In this document: positions 18,801 to 25,235 of the stretch, piece after piece
How the letters are laid out: each line of letters opens with the position of its first letter
Numbering within the stretch: the stretch's first letter is position 1
NCBI GenBank assembly: GCA_039819115.1
Contig: JBCBST010000033.1
Location: 1 to 28,745, forward strand
Length of the DNA stretch: 28,745 nt
Direction: 5' to 3'
DNA from: JBCBST01 sp039819115
GTDB lineage: Bacteria > Bacteroidota > Rhodothermia > Balneolales > Balneolaceae
The notes under the pieces: model-generated
Told to the model about the DNA's origin: nothing
Database searches by the model: none
What the model saw: only the letters and a program-made list of their open reading frames with translations
Made by a program: the position numbers and the translations under genes

Positions 18801-19209
18801 ATTTGCCCTGATTAATACAGAATTCAGGTTCCCTCTCTTTGCTGCATTGGTACCTGGTGCTATTCCTTTATTCCCGTTATATAACATTACCGGGGTGGCC
18901 TTCTTAGATGTGGGAACTGCGTTTGGGCAGGATATTGTCTATGATTTTGTGGATGAAAACGGAAATAGTATTGTTAACGACGAGCGCTTAGATTTTGAAG
19001 TGGGTAAAAACCGAACCGGTTTTGCACAAACTCAAAACGGGCTTCTACCTGTAGACTATATTGAAGGAGACATCTTAATTGGTGGTGGGTTTGGATTGCG
19101 CACTATCCTGTTTGGGTTACCTTTCCGCTGGGATGTGGGCTGGCCGTACGACCGAAGTGGGTTCGCAGGTCCTCCTATCCATTATTTCTCAATTGGAGTA
19201 GATTTTTAA
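15889..19209 (+). CDS. Metallopeptidase-TolB propeller-outer-membrane barrel fusion
   Basis: An 1106-residue exported protein with an unusual order of parts. The signal peptide is 1-22 (cut before QYFNFGKNR). A gluzincin-like peptidase region follows, with HELVH at 140-144 and WFEEGLAEY at 171-179, the arrangement of the peptidase MA family (two zinc His plus a downstream Glu). Next come WD40/PD40-like TolB propeller blades at about 295-585 (ISPQGDKIAFITNKRG, LTWSPDGRKVAM, VSWSPDGTKLAFAG). An acidic His-rich linker follows at about 616-650 (VDHDHDHEEE). The last 400 residues are beta-barrel sequence of Omp85/surface-antigen type (LSPRGGSRF, LPLRGYEF), ending in the outer-membrane signal IGVDF with terminal Phe. 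No POTRA repeats are visible. It may be the outer-membrane partner of the TamB protein encoded two genes upstream, but this is inference. Confidence 0.85.
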   Translation: MRSLHITLALLLGVIISTPTFGQYFNFGKNRVQYEDFEWRFIQTTHFDVYYYGEKNYELAEFAAQSVESAYEQLMEDFNHEIVDRIELIIYDSHNDFSQTNVVNLPISAEGIGGVTDKLKNRMTVPFDGDYNDFRRTIHHELVHAVFNDMFYGGTITSIVSNNIQLVFPLWFEEGLAEYTALGWDTNTDMFIRDAVINNYLPPIQYLSGYYAYRGGQSLWNFIAEEYGREKIAEILRRIKTSRNIEFAFAQSLGLTIPELSDRWQDALKRRYFPEVAERESADNIATLMTPRGAYGTYNTSPAISPQGDKIAFITNKRGYFDVIAISTLDGRRLKTLIRGEDNPEFEELNILNPGLTWSPDGRKVAMSTKSRGRDDIAIIDYVTGEVEKIKFSQLDAIGSVSWSPDGTKLAFAGNIGPYQDIFVYELGEQRLTNLTNDFFSDVEPVWGMDSQSIFFSSNRGDKLETGRYSTTYNMLSDLNMYQHDIYRLEVGAGQLERLTSTTDASERMPRATQTGRLVFISDKNGIQNIYDYDLKNRIATPLTDLQAGASQLSISADGSRIAFNSINQGYLDIFLFKSPFNRAKSGELTLNYWAKRRQAEPDIQRVPALAYAVNIATVDHDHDHEEEKVSDIPVPVVEQEKEEDSYEETGVIDFRNYVFGEEVLQDTTIILEDVQKFSIDDNLTEDGRYQPRDYRLKFTTDIAYAPSVGVNSFGTFATTQFIISDLLGDHQIALGTNLVFDLKNSNYSLQYGYLKNRMNYFVTYFHTALAYQTFAGDLVRFRNFGGGVSMQYPLDKFRRVDFGVNFLGITQDFSNVFLPTDNTIDQPVGQGLNLTSDAESNNAVFLNPTLTYTSDRTLPGFLSPRGGSRFSVSLSGSPGVGAGSPQFISLLADGRKYLNLGYNYTIALRGSAGSSFGPNSQTYFMGGRLGWINQQWSQNNLPIDRLADTFFTVPALPLRGYEFNSIYGDQFALINTEFRFPLFAALVPGAIPLFPLYNITGVAFLDVGTAFGQDIVYDFVDENGNSIVNDERLDFEVGKNRTGFAQTQNGLLPVDYIEGDILIGGGFGLRTILFGLPFRWDVGWPYDRSGFAGPPIHYFSIGVDF

Positions 19210-19219
19210 CATCTACTCC
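19195..19219. terminator. Perfect palindrome spanning both convergent stop codons
   Basis: GGAGTAGAT (19195-19203) and ATCTACTCC (19211-19219) form a perfect 9-bp stem with a 7-base loop. It covers the TAA of the barrel gene (19207-19209) and the TAG of the plug gene (19213-19215). Neither strand has a T-tract after the stem. It is the only candidate hairpin between two operons that converge with a 3-base gap. Confidence 0.5.
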
Positions 19220-20523
19220 TCCGAATTGAATATCAGGGCTTTAAGCAAGCGGTGATAGTTAAACTCAGGATCAAAGTAATACACAAAAGCGGTGTATTCC
19301 TGCCTGCGAGAGGTGAGATCGTCGGATAGTATGAACTCATTCAATTCATTTCCTACCTGCTCAACATAGGTATATGCATAACGGCCTTGCTTCAGCAGAG
19401 CCTGCGTTTCCCAGTTCGAAGTTTCAGAGTTAAATCTGAGTTTATCAGCGGTTCCCGGGCGCCACTGATTAAAATCTCCTACCAGGTAATAGGATTTATC
19501 CTCCGGAGTAAACCTTCCGGTGTTTAATGCAAATGTGACCTGCGCATACTGGGAAGAACGCCCATCAACAGGCTCATAAATGCCGGTAACCAGGGTGCTG
19601 CGGTTGCGGATGGTCTTAAAGTTTAACAGGTCTTCCAGCAGGCGCAGGCGGGGCAAATCAGGATCGGGTACCCAGTTTTCTACCTGGGGATTCGACAGAT
19701 CGAGCCTTGAGATATTTAAGTCTATGAAATCGAAGTTTCCCTGGAAAGCCTGGTCTCTGGAGAGATGAAAGTTGATTTGACCCGGATTGGAGAAATCAAA
19801 CCGAAACATGTTTTTTGCCTTCCCCCAGAATCGGTTTTGTATGAAAGAATACGACAAATCAACCTGGGGGAAATCGATGAAATCCGGATATTCATAGATT
19901 CCGAAAGGCTGATGAATCGCCCCGCCGTTTCGTCCGATGTTGAAAATAGTTTCGACAAAAGCATCCATTTCTCCTACGTCTTCAATTACAAAGAAAGGGA
20001 GAGAAAAAAGAATCTTACCCGTCTGAAAGTCATGTATGTGAGCCATGAAGTTGCCACTGGTCAGAAAGCGTACATCTTTGTTTGGAAAGGAGATCTCGTA
20101 ACTGAAGTATTCCGGCCGATTAATTTTATTACGAATGGACCCGACCAGATTAAGCTCAAAAAAACCGGCCTGATAAAGATCGAACGGAAGGTTGCTCACC
20201 GACCAGTCTTTGTTATGATGGGTAAATGTGAGATAAAATTGCCCGCCAACCACACTAAGCTCATCAAATTTAAGAGTCAGCCGATCGTCACTCCGATTTA
20301 AACGGATGATAGGGGGTGCCTCGGGATATCCCGTTCTGAAAAACTGAATGGTTTTAATGGATTGAGGAGCCGGAACCTGACTGGGAGGGAGATAGGCATT
20401 GAGCGGATTAAATGGAACTTCCCGTTTTTTTATGACTTCAGAACTGCCTGAACAACCAACACTTGCCAGAGCCAAAGTAACGACGAAAAGAATGCTAAAT
20501 CTCAATACTCCCCTCAAAAACAA
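19213..20523 (-). CDS. T9SS plug-family lipoprotein (DUF5103)
   Basis: A 436-residue exported protein of the DUF5103 family, to which the Plug subunit of the SprA translocon belongs. By family knowledge Plug closes the periplasmic side of the idle T9SS channel. A lipoprotein signal peptide is visible with lipobox SVGC (Cys24), then a DUF5103-like body (AYLPPSQVPAPQSI, IQFFRTGYPEAPPIIRL, YLTFTHHNKDW). The C-terminal half contains YYLVGDFNQWRPGTADKL, like a carbohydrate-binding module 48 (early-set) fold. There is no ATG start: TTG codons occur at 20523, 20517 and 20505, overlapping dapF by 29, 23 or 11 bases. TTG 20505 is preceded by GAGGGGAG and still leaves a signal peptide, so it is a serious alternative. 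It is last in the ccmB-holB-dapF run. Confidence 0.85.
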   Translation of the reverse strand: MFLRGVLRFSILFVVTLALASVGCSGSSEVIKKREVPFNPLNAYLPPSQVPAPQSIKTIQFFRTGYPEAPPIIRLNRSDDRLTLKFDELSVVGGQFYLTFTHHNKDWSVSNLPFDLYQAGFFELNLVGSIRNKINRPEYFSYEISFPNKDVRFLTSGNFMAHIHDFQTGKILFSLPFFVIEDVGEMDAFVETIFNIGRNGGAIHQPFGIYEYPDFIDFPQVDLSYSFIQNRFWGKAKNMFRFDFSNPGQINFHLSRDQAFQGNFDFIDLNISRLDLSNPQVENWVPDPDLPRLRLLEDLLNFKTIRNRSTLVTGIYEPVDGRSSQYAQVTFALNTGRFTPEDKSYYLVGDFNQWRPGTADKLRFNSETSNWETQALLKQGRYAYTYVEQVGNELNEFILSDDLTSRRQEYTAFVYYFDPEFNYHRLLKALIFNSEE

Positions 20524-21316
20524 ATTCAGCCGGTCCGGTCAGAACCAGCTCATGATAGGTTTTTGTTTCCGGATCCAGCGTGAAGTCAACCCCGAGTTGG
20601 CCACCTTTGACGATAACGGTGTAGGAATAGGTACCCGCTTTACCTCCCTGTGCCTGGTGTGTGGCAATGGCCGATGCAAGTGCACCGGTACCGCAGGCAA
20701 GGGTTAGGTTTTCAACCCCACGTTCATAGGTCTGTAACTCAATGCGGGAGGTCCCATCCTGGTGCACAAAGTTAACATTCGTACCCTTGGGTTGTTGGGA
20801 GGGATCCTCCCTGAGCGCTCTTCCATCACGGATTAATTGCTCTTCCTGCTGTAACTGATCAGAAGGTACAAAAAAGACCAGGTGTTCCGTAGCTGTATCT
20901 GCTTTTATACAGGACACCCCATTAATGGTTAATTCCTTGGGTGATACCGTTACCGGAAAGTGGATAGACGCCTGGTTATGTGCTACAATCGCCTTATACA
21001 CGTTATGATGAACATTAAAACGTAGCGAGTCGGGGAGACCAAGAGAATGTGCATATATCGATAGACAGCGGGCACCATTTCCGCACATTCCGGCATCACT
21101 GCCATCGGCATTACGATACAACATGGTGAAGTCCACATCAGGCCGTTCGGGAGGCTGTAGCGCCATGATGCCATCCGCGCCTATACCATACTTCCGGTCA
21201 CACAGGATAGACGAAAAAACAATAATCTCTTCAAGCGTATATCTATGAGTTCGATTATCGAATACGACAAAATCATTACCCGCGCCCTGCATTTTTGTAA
21301 ACCTGAGCTGACTCAT
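20495..21316 (-). CDS. dapF: Diaminopimelate epimerase
   Basis: A cytoplasmic, cofactor-free racemase that converts LL- to meso-diaminopimelate for lysine and peptidoglycan synthesis. Both catalytic cysteines are present, in GMCGNGARC (Cys78) and LACGTGALAS (Cys208). Substrate-binding GAGNDF (11-16), NADGS (69-73) and YERG (197-200) are also present. The segment that usually reads G-x-P-H is here TATEH (141-145), keeping the His but not the Gly and Pro. At 273 residues it has the usual length. Its ATG overlaps the holB stop by four bases, and its end overlaps the plug gene. Confidence 0.94.
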   Translation of the reverse strand: MSQLRFTKMQGAGNDFVVFDNRTHRYTLEEIIVFSSILCDRKYGIGADGIMALQPPERPDVDFTMLYRNADGSDAGMCGNGARCLSIYAHSLGLPDSLRFNVHHNVYKAIVAHNQASIHFPVTVSPKELTINGVSCIKADTATEHLVFFVPSDQLQQEEQLIRDGRALREDPSQQPKGTNVNFVHQDGTSRIELQTYERGVENLTLACGTGALASAIATHQAQGGKAGTYSYTVIVKGGQLGVDFTLDPETKTYHELVLTGPAEFVFEGSIEI

Positions 21317-22497
21317 TGGACAAAAGCAGGTAAGTGTTTATAAGAAGACGCTGCATCAATCACAGGCTGTTTGCCCCTCATTAAGGCAGAGAACCGAAAG
21401 CTTAAAGCCATAAAAATAAGTTTGGGGTTTACGTTTTGCCGGAGTTGTGGCTTAAACGCGTCAAGATGAAAAATCATGTCTTCCAATAAAGCATTTCCCA
21501 ATGAGTCTGTAAACTTTTGGATGGAAGAAAGCTGATCGAAGTTCGTCATCAAAGCGACATTTCGGGTTTCTCTCCAGATTACCAGGTCCCGCAGGTAGGT
21601 TTCCATTAAGTTGAGCAGTGAAATCAACCCTTCAATATTGGTTCCACTTTGCCAGTCCTGTATCATTTGGGATAGTTGAACCGCGTCCTGGGCAAAGCTG
21701 TACCTCAGGAACCGGATAATACTTTCCCTGTGCTCTTTTAATCGCTGGATATCAAATAATCGTGTATTCGAATAATTGCCTCCTGAAACCCGGGCTAAGT
21801 AATCGGCTTCACTATCGTTCATTCCGTCCAATCGGATTAAGCCGTCCTTTACTTCATCATCGGTAAGGGATGTAAGAGTGATATGCTGGCATCGGGACGT
21901 GATGGTGGGTAATAGGGCGTCGTAATGATCGGTCGTGAGGATGAACATGAGCCGGTCGGATGGCTCTTCCAGTATTTTAAGAAACGAGTTAGAAGCCTCT
22001 TTTCGCATGGTTTCAACCTGGGTGATGATAACAACAATGCGTTGACCTTCATTGGGTCGAAGTTTCACAACCGGTCGAATATGATCCCGGAAGTAATCGA
22101 TCGGATAAAACGCCTGCCTGTTTTTAGCAGCAGAACCGGAGGTCAGATTCGGGCGTTGGGCAAAATCGATAAGTTCATAGGGATCGTTAGCCAAAAGCTC
22201 TAACCGGGGGCGAAGTTCAGTAAATGATGCCGAAGTAGGCATTGGGATAAAGACATGAATATCCGGATGACTGAACCAACTCGATTTTTTAGATGATGTA
22301 CGAGTACCGAGATCCGATAAATGAGAAATGCCATTAATAGCCTCAGCCATGGCTAATGCAAAGGCTGTTTTTCCGGAACCGGCAGGTCCTGAAATCAAAT
22401 ACGCATGACCAATTCTCTCGGAAGCAAGCATATGTTCAACCTGCTTTTTTGCGCGATGCTGTCCGATAATGCCCTGGTTTCCAAACTCGAAGTGCAT
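21313..22497 (-). CDS. holB: DNA polymerase III delta' subunit, AAA+ clamp-loader ATPase
   Basis: A clamp-loader component of the replicative polymerase. The 394-residue protein has the AAA+ start FEFGNQGIIGQ, Walker A GPAGSGKT at 37-44, the EEPSDRLMFILTT segment and the arginine-finger motif SRC (LPTITSRCQ). It has no zinc-binding cysteine cluster, unlike DnaX. That Walker A is intact is common in Bacteroidota delta' proteins, so delta' is favoured over gamma/tau, which would be longer. I chose ATG 22497 over an in-frame TTG at 22509 because GGGAGG (22507-22502) sits four bases before this ATG. The ATG overlaps the ccmB stop (TAATG). The C-terminal half is the usual helical clamp-loader collar. 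Confidence 0.88.
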   Translation of the reverse strand: MHFEFGNQGIIGQHRAKKQVEHMLASERIGHAYLISGPAGSGKTAFALAMAEAINGISHLSDLGTRTSSKKSSWFSHPDIHVFIPMPTSASFTELRPRLELLANDPYELIDFAQRPNLTSGSAAKNRQAFYPIDYFRDHIRPVVKLRPNEGQRIVVIITQVETMRKEASNSFLKILEEPSDRLMFILTTDHYDALLPTITSRCQHITLTSLTDDEVKDGLIRLDGMNDSEADYLARVSGGNYSNTRLFDIQRLKEHRESIIRFLRYSFAQDAVQLSQMIQDWQSGTNIEGLISLLNLMETYLRDLVIWRETRNVALMTNFDQLSSIQKFTDSLGNALLEDMIFHLDAFKPQLRQNVNPKLIFMALSFRFSALMRGKQPVIDAASSYKHLPAFVQ

Positions 22498-23159
22498 TAA
22501 TCCTCCCAAATAAAATCAAAAAGTATAATACCAGCCGTAATCGTTGTTCCTGCAAACCCAAACAGAGCGGAGGCTTCGTTTAAAAACGGATTTCCATCTA
22601 CAAACGCAGATTTGGTGATACGTGTGAGTAATAAAATGAGTGGCATAAATAAGGGAATACTTAGCACCGAAAAAACAGCTCCTTTCCGATCGGCCTGAGA
22701 TACGATAGCGGCTGTCATAGTAGCGACGCCGGATATACCAGCCGTACCTAACACAAGAAGAGTGAAAAACGCCATCCATGACACAATCTGCATGTTCAAC
22801 AGAAAAGTATAAGCTGTAAATGTAAACACATTGATGATGAGTGTGAACACTGCATTATACACTAACTTACCAGCATACACGGAATAACCGGTTCCATAAA
22901 CCCTGAGTAAATCATAGGTGTGGGTATCGGTTTCAGCAATAAAACTGCGCCCCAAAGCCGAAAGAGAACCGAATAAGATGATAATCCAGACGAGTCCACT
23001 TTTTGGGGTAGGATTCAGCTGTTCTGCCCGTAAGGTGAACAGGATCAGGAAGAGCGAGGCAGCAACAAAAGCAGCAACCACATTAATACCAAACCTGGTG
23101 CGTAGTTCAATTCTCGCATCTTTAGTAAAAACAGCAAGTATCTGTAAGAGCTTACTCAT
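22497..23159 (-). CDS. ccmB: Heme exporter/ABC permease CcmB
   Basis: A 220-residue inner-membrane permease of the CcmB family, part of the CcmABCD machinery that handles heme for cytochrome c maturation. It begins MSKLLQILAVFTKDARIELRT, the usual cytoplasmic amphipathic start, and has six hydrophobic segments. The family loop SALGRSFIAETDTHTYDLL comes after the second segment, and segments such as LLVLGTAGISGVATMTAAIV follow. No ccmA ATPase or ccmC gene lies in the window, so the partner genes must be elsewhere. It is first in the minus-strand run (ccmB, holB, dapF, plug) and has its own candidate promoter. Confidence 0.9.
   Translation of the reverse strand: MSKLLQILAVFTKDARIELRTRFGINVVAAFVAASLFLILFTLRAEQLNPTPKSGLVWIIILFGSLSALGRSFIAETDTHTYDLLRVYGTGYSVYAGKLVYNAVFTLIINVFTFTAYTFLLNMQIVSWMAFFTLLVLGTAGISGVATMTAAIVSQADRKGAVFSVLSIPLFMPLILLLTRITKSAFVDGNPFLNEASALFGFAGTTITAGIILFDFIWED
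22502..22507 (-). promoter_or_regulatory. Shine-Dalgarno site deciding the holB start
   Basis: Minus-strand GGGAGG four bases before ATG 22497, inside the last codons of ccmB. It rules against the longer TTG start at 22509. Most genes here show no such site. Confidence 0.6.
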
Positions 23160-23178
23160 GACCTAGTTTACGTATTTT

Positions 23179-23186
23179 CAAATGTA
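23179..23186 (-). promoter_or_regulatory. Candidate -7 element for ccmB operon
   Basis: Minus-strand TACATTTG is an exact TAnnTTTG match, 19 bases from the ccmB ATG. I see no good TTTG at the -33 position. Confidence 0.4.
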
Positions 23187-23208
23187 GATGCAGACAACGG
23201 AATTATTC

Positions 23209-23241
23209 TTTGAAGGAATGGCATTTAGCATGGTATATTTG
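23209..23241 (+). promoter_or_regulatory. Bacteroidota-type promoter for the EIIA-dacB-regulator-folD run
   Basis: TTTG at 23209-23212 and TATATTTG at 23234-23241 match the -33/-7 consensus exactly with a 21-base spacer. Transcription would start near 23248, about 20 bases before the EIIA start codon. It is arranged back to back with the ccmB element. Confidence 0.65.
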
Positions 23242-23269
23242 AGAGCTAATTTGATGTAGGTTTCCGCCA

Positions 23270-23740
23270 ATGAACGTTTTTTCTCTTCTCACATATCATA
23301 CCGTGCACACACAGCTGGATGTAGATGATAAATTTGATGCGATAAATGCATTAGTTGACTCGCTAAGTACTCAACTGGGAGGTGAAACCCTGGAAAAGGT
23401 TCGGGAAGCTGTTTTAGAACGGGAACGCATTATGAGTACCGGAGTAGGTAAAGGATTGGCCATACCTCACGCGAAAACACCGGTTCTGGATACGACCTAT
23501 GCTGCCTTTGCCTTGCTAAATGAAGAGCTGGACTACGATTCGCTGGACGGTAACCCCGTAAGGCTCATTTTTTTACTGGTTGGACCGACCGACGCTAACA
23601 GCACGCATATAAAAATGCTCAGCCGGATTTCCAGACTTATGAATAGCACATCGTTTAGGGAACGTCTTGTTGCATGCATAACAGTACAAGAAGTGTTAGA
23701 CGCCTTTCAAGACGAAGAAGAAAAGTATTTTGTAGCTTAG
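23270..23740 (+). CDS. PTS EIIA type-2 domain protein (PtsN-like)
   Basis: A 156-residue cytoplasmic EIIA(Ntr/fructose)-type domain. The phosphorylatable His is His67 in GVGKGLAIPHAKT, the family active-site motif. The C-terminal half carries VRLIFLLVGPTDANSTHIK and the LSRISRLM helix, both typical. With no EIIB or EIIC in the window it is more likely regulatory (phosphorylated through HPr) than a sugar transporter part. It is the first gene of a four-gene run with a good promoter, 24 bases before the carboxypeptidase gene. Confidence 0.9.
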   Translation: MNVFSLLTYHTVHTQLDVDDKFDAINALVDSLSTQLGGETLEKVREAVLERERIMSTGVGKGLAIPHAKTPVLDTTYAAFALLNEELDYDSLDGNPVRLIFLLVGPTDANSTHIKMLSRISRLMNSTSFRERLVACITVQEVLDAFQDEEEKYFVA

Positions 23741-23764
23741 GGCGTTAACTCAACATCGCTCACT

Positions 23765-25231
23765 TTGAGATTATTTCTTTGTTCCCTAACTCTGATCCTG
23801 GGGTGTTTGCCTTCTGTACATGCAAGGCAGGCTCCGCTCTCTTCTGATGCGCTGAACGAACGGTTTACTGAACTGATCGATCAGGGTTATGCAGGTGAGG
23901 CTTTTTGGGGCATATCTGTTCGCGACGAAGAAGGAAACGAGCTTTTTTCAAAAAATGGGAATAAGCTGTTTCGGCCCGCATCCAACGTTAAGTTGTTTAC
24001 TTCAGCTGCGGTGTTGAACAGGTTTGGGGTAGATTACACATTTAAAACGATCGTTTATGGTGCAGGAGCGTTGAAAGACGGGGTGTGGATGGGAGATATC
24101 ATTATACGGGGAGCAGGTGATCCTTCTATAAACGGCGTGGGCTACGATGATGATCGCTGGTACGTGTTCAAACAGTTTGTCCATCAATTGAAGAAAGCAG
24201 GAATTCAGAGCGTAGAGGGTAAACTGATCGCTAACCTTTCCTTATTCGATGACAGGTATTATCCCAAAGGATGGGATGTGGATGATTTGTCCTTCTACTA
24301 CGGGGTACAAACATCGCCTCTTTCTTTTAACAGCAATACGGTAGATCTGATCGTGGAAGCAAACGGTGAAGTTGGAGAAGTACCCGACATACGCTGGTTC
24401 CCGGATAATACCGATTATGTTACCTTCATTAATGAACAACAGATAACCGGACCTGGTACCGGGTACGAAGAGTATTACCATCGCAACCTGGGAACAAATA
24501 CCATTAACCTGGGTAGCACCATGCCGGTTGGCTATGTGGAAAAAGAATCGCTTTCTATTCATGATCCTGGGCTGTTTTTTGTAGATTCGTTTGCAAAGTT
24601 TCTCTCAAAAAATGGGATATCCGTTTCGGATGGAATAGGAACCAACTATTCCGAAAGAGATTGGCAATCCCTGCAAACGCTTGCCGTGCACACTTCTGCA
24701 CCGGTATCGGAACTGTTAATTTGGGCGAACAAAGAGAGCGATAATCTGTACTTCGAAATGTTCACCAAGGCCATGGCCGCATTCCAAAAGGGGAGTGGTG
24801 CATCTACCGAACAGGGTATTCAAATGATTAAAGCAGAAGTTGCTTCTTTAGGACTGGATACCTCTCTGGTGCATCTGCAGGATGGATCCGGTCTTTCAGG
24901 CGGAAATTTAACCACTCCGTCAAACTTCACGCTTTTGTTATCTGAAATGACCCATCACCCTTCTTTTAGCGCCTTTTATAAAAGCCTTCCGGTGTCTCAA
25001 ATGGACGGAACCTTAGCCTGGAGATTCAAGCGATCTGAAGTAGGGAATCGGTTTTCCGGTAAAACAGGATTTATGGGCGGAGTACGAACGCTTTCGGGAT
25101 ACCTGGATACGGCTTCGGGTAAGAGGCTTGCAGTGAGTATAATGACCAATAACTTTGTTAGTGAGCTAAAAGAAGTTGATCGTATTCATGAACAATGGAT
25201 AGAATATTTGTATACGTATTATGGAAACTGA
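23765..25231 (+). CDS. dacB: D-alanyl-D-alanine carboxypeptidase/endopeptidase, PBP4 (DacB) family
   Basis: A 488-residue periplasmic penicillin-binding protein of class C that trims or cleaves peptidoglycan crosslinks. All three active-site motifs are present: SNVK at 73-76 (PASNVKLFTSA), SDN (ANKESDNLYFE) and KTG (FSGKTGFMGG). The large inserted domains between SxxK and SxN are of PBP4 type (GDIIIRGAGDPSI). The signal peptide is about 1-20, cut before RQAPL. An ILGC at 11-14 could be a lipobox, but the hydrophobic part before it is very short. The start is TTG at 23765: no ATG or GTG exists between the in-frame stop at 23738 and the signal peptide. Its end overlaps or abuts the regulator gene. 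Confidence 0.92.
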   Translation: MRLFLCSLTLILGCLPSVHARQAPLSSDALNERFTELIDQGYAGEAFWGISVRDEEGNELFSKNGNKLFRPASNVKLFTSAAVLNRFGVDYTFKTIVYGAGALKDGVWMGDIIIRGAGDPSINGVGYDDDRWYVFKQFVHQLKKAGIQSVEGKLIANLSLFDDRYYPKGWDVDDLSFYYGVQTSPLSFNSNTVDLIVEANGEVGEVPDIRWFPDNTDYVTFINEQQITGPGTGYEEYYHRNLGTNTINLGSTMPVGYVEKESLSIHDPGLFFVDSFAKFLSKNGISVSDGIGTNYSERDWQSLQTLAVHTSAPVSELLIWANKESDNLYFEMFTKAMAAFQKGSGASTEQGIQMIKAEVASLGLDTSLVHLQDGSGLSGGNLTTPSNFTLLLSEMTHHPSFSAFYKSLPVSQMDGTLAWRFKRSEVGNRFSGKTGFMGGVRTLSGYLDTASGKRLAVSIMTNNFVSELKEVDRIHEQWIEYLYTYYGN

Positions 25232-25235
25232 CGCT

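Noticed and set aside
19765..20301. Plus-strand open frame of 178 codons
   Set aside because: Antisense to the T9SS plug gene, which has a lipoprotein signal and family motifs. The antisense product shows no domain.
22498..22509. TTG start for holB at 22509
   Set aside because: The GGGAGG site lies over the supposed extra codons and four bases before ATG 22497, and the extra four residues have no family support.
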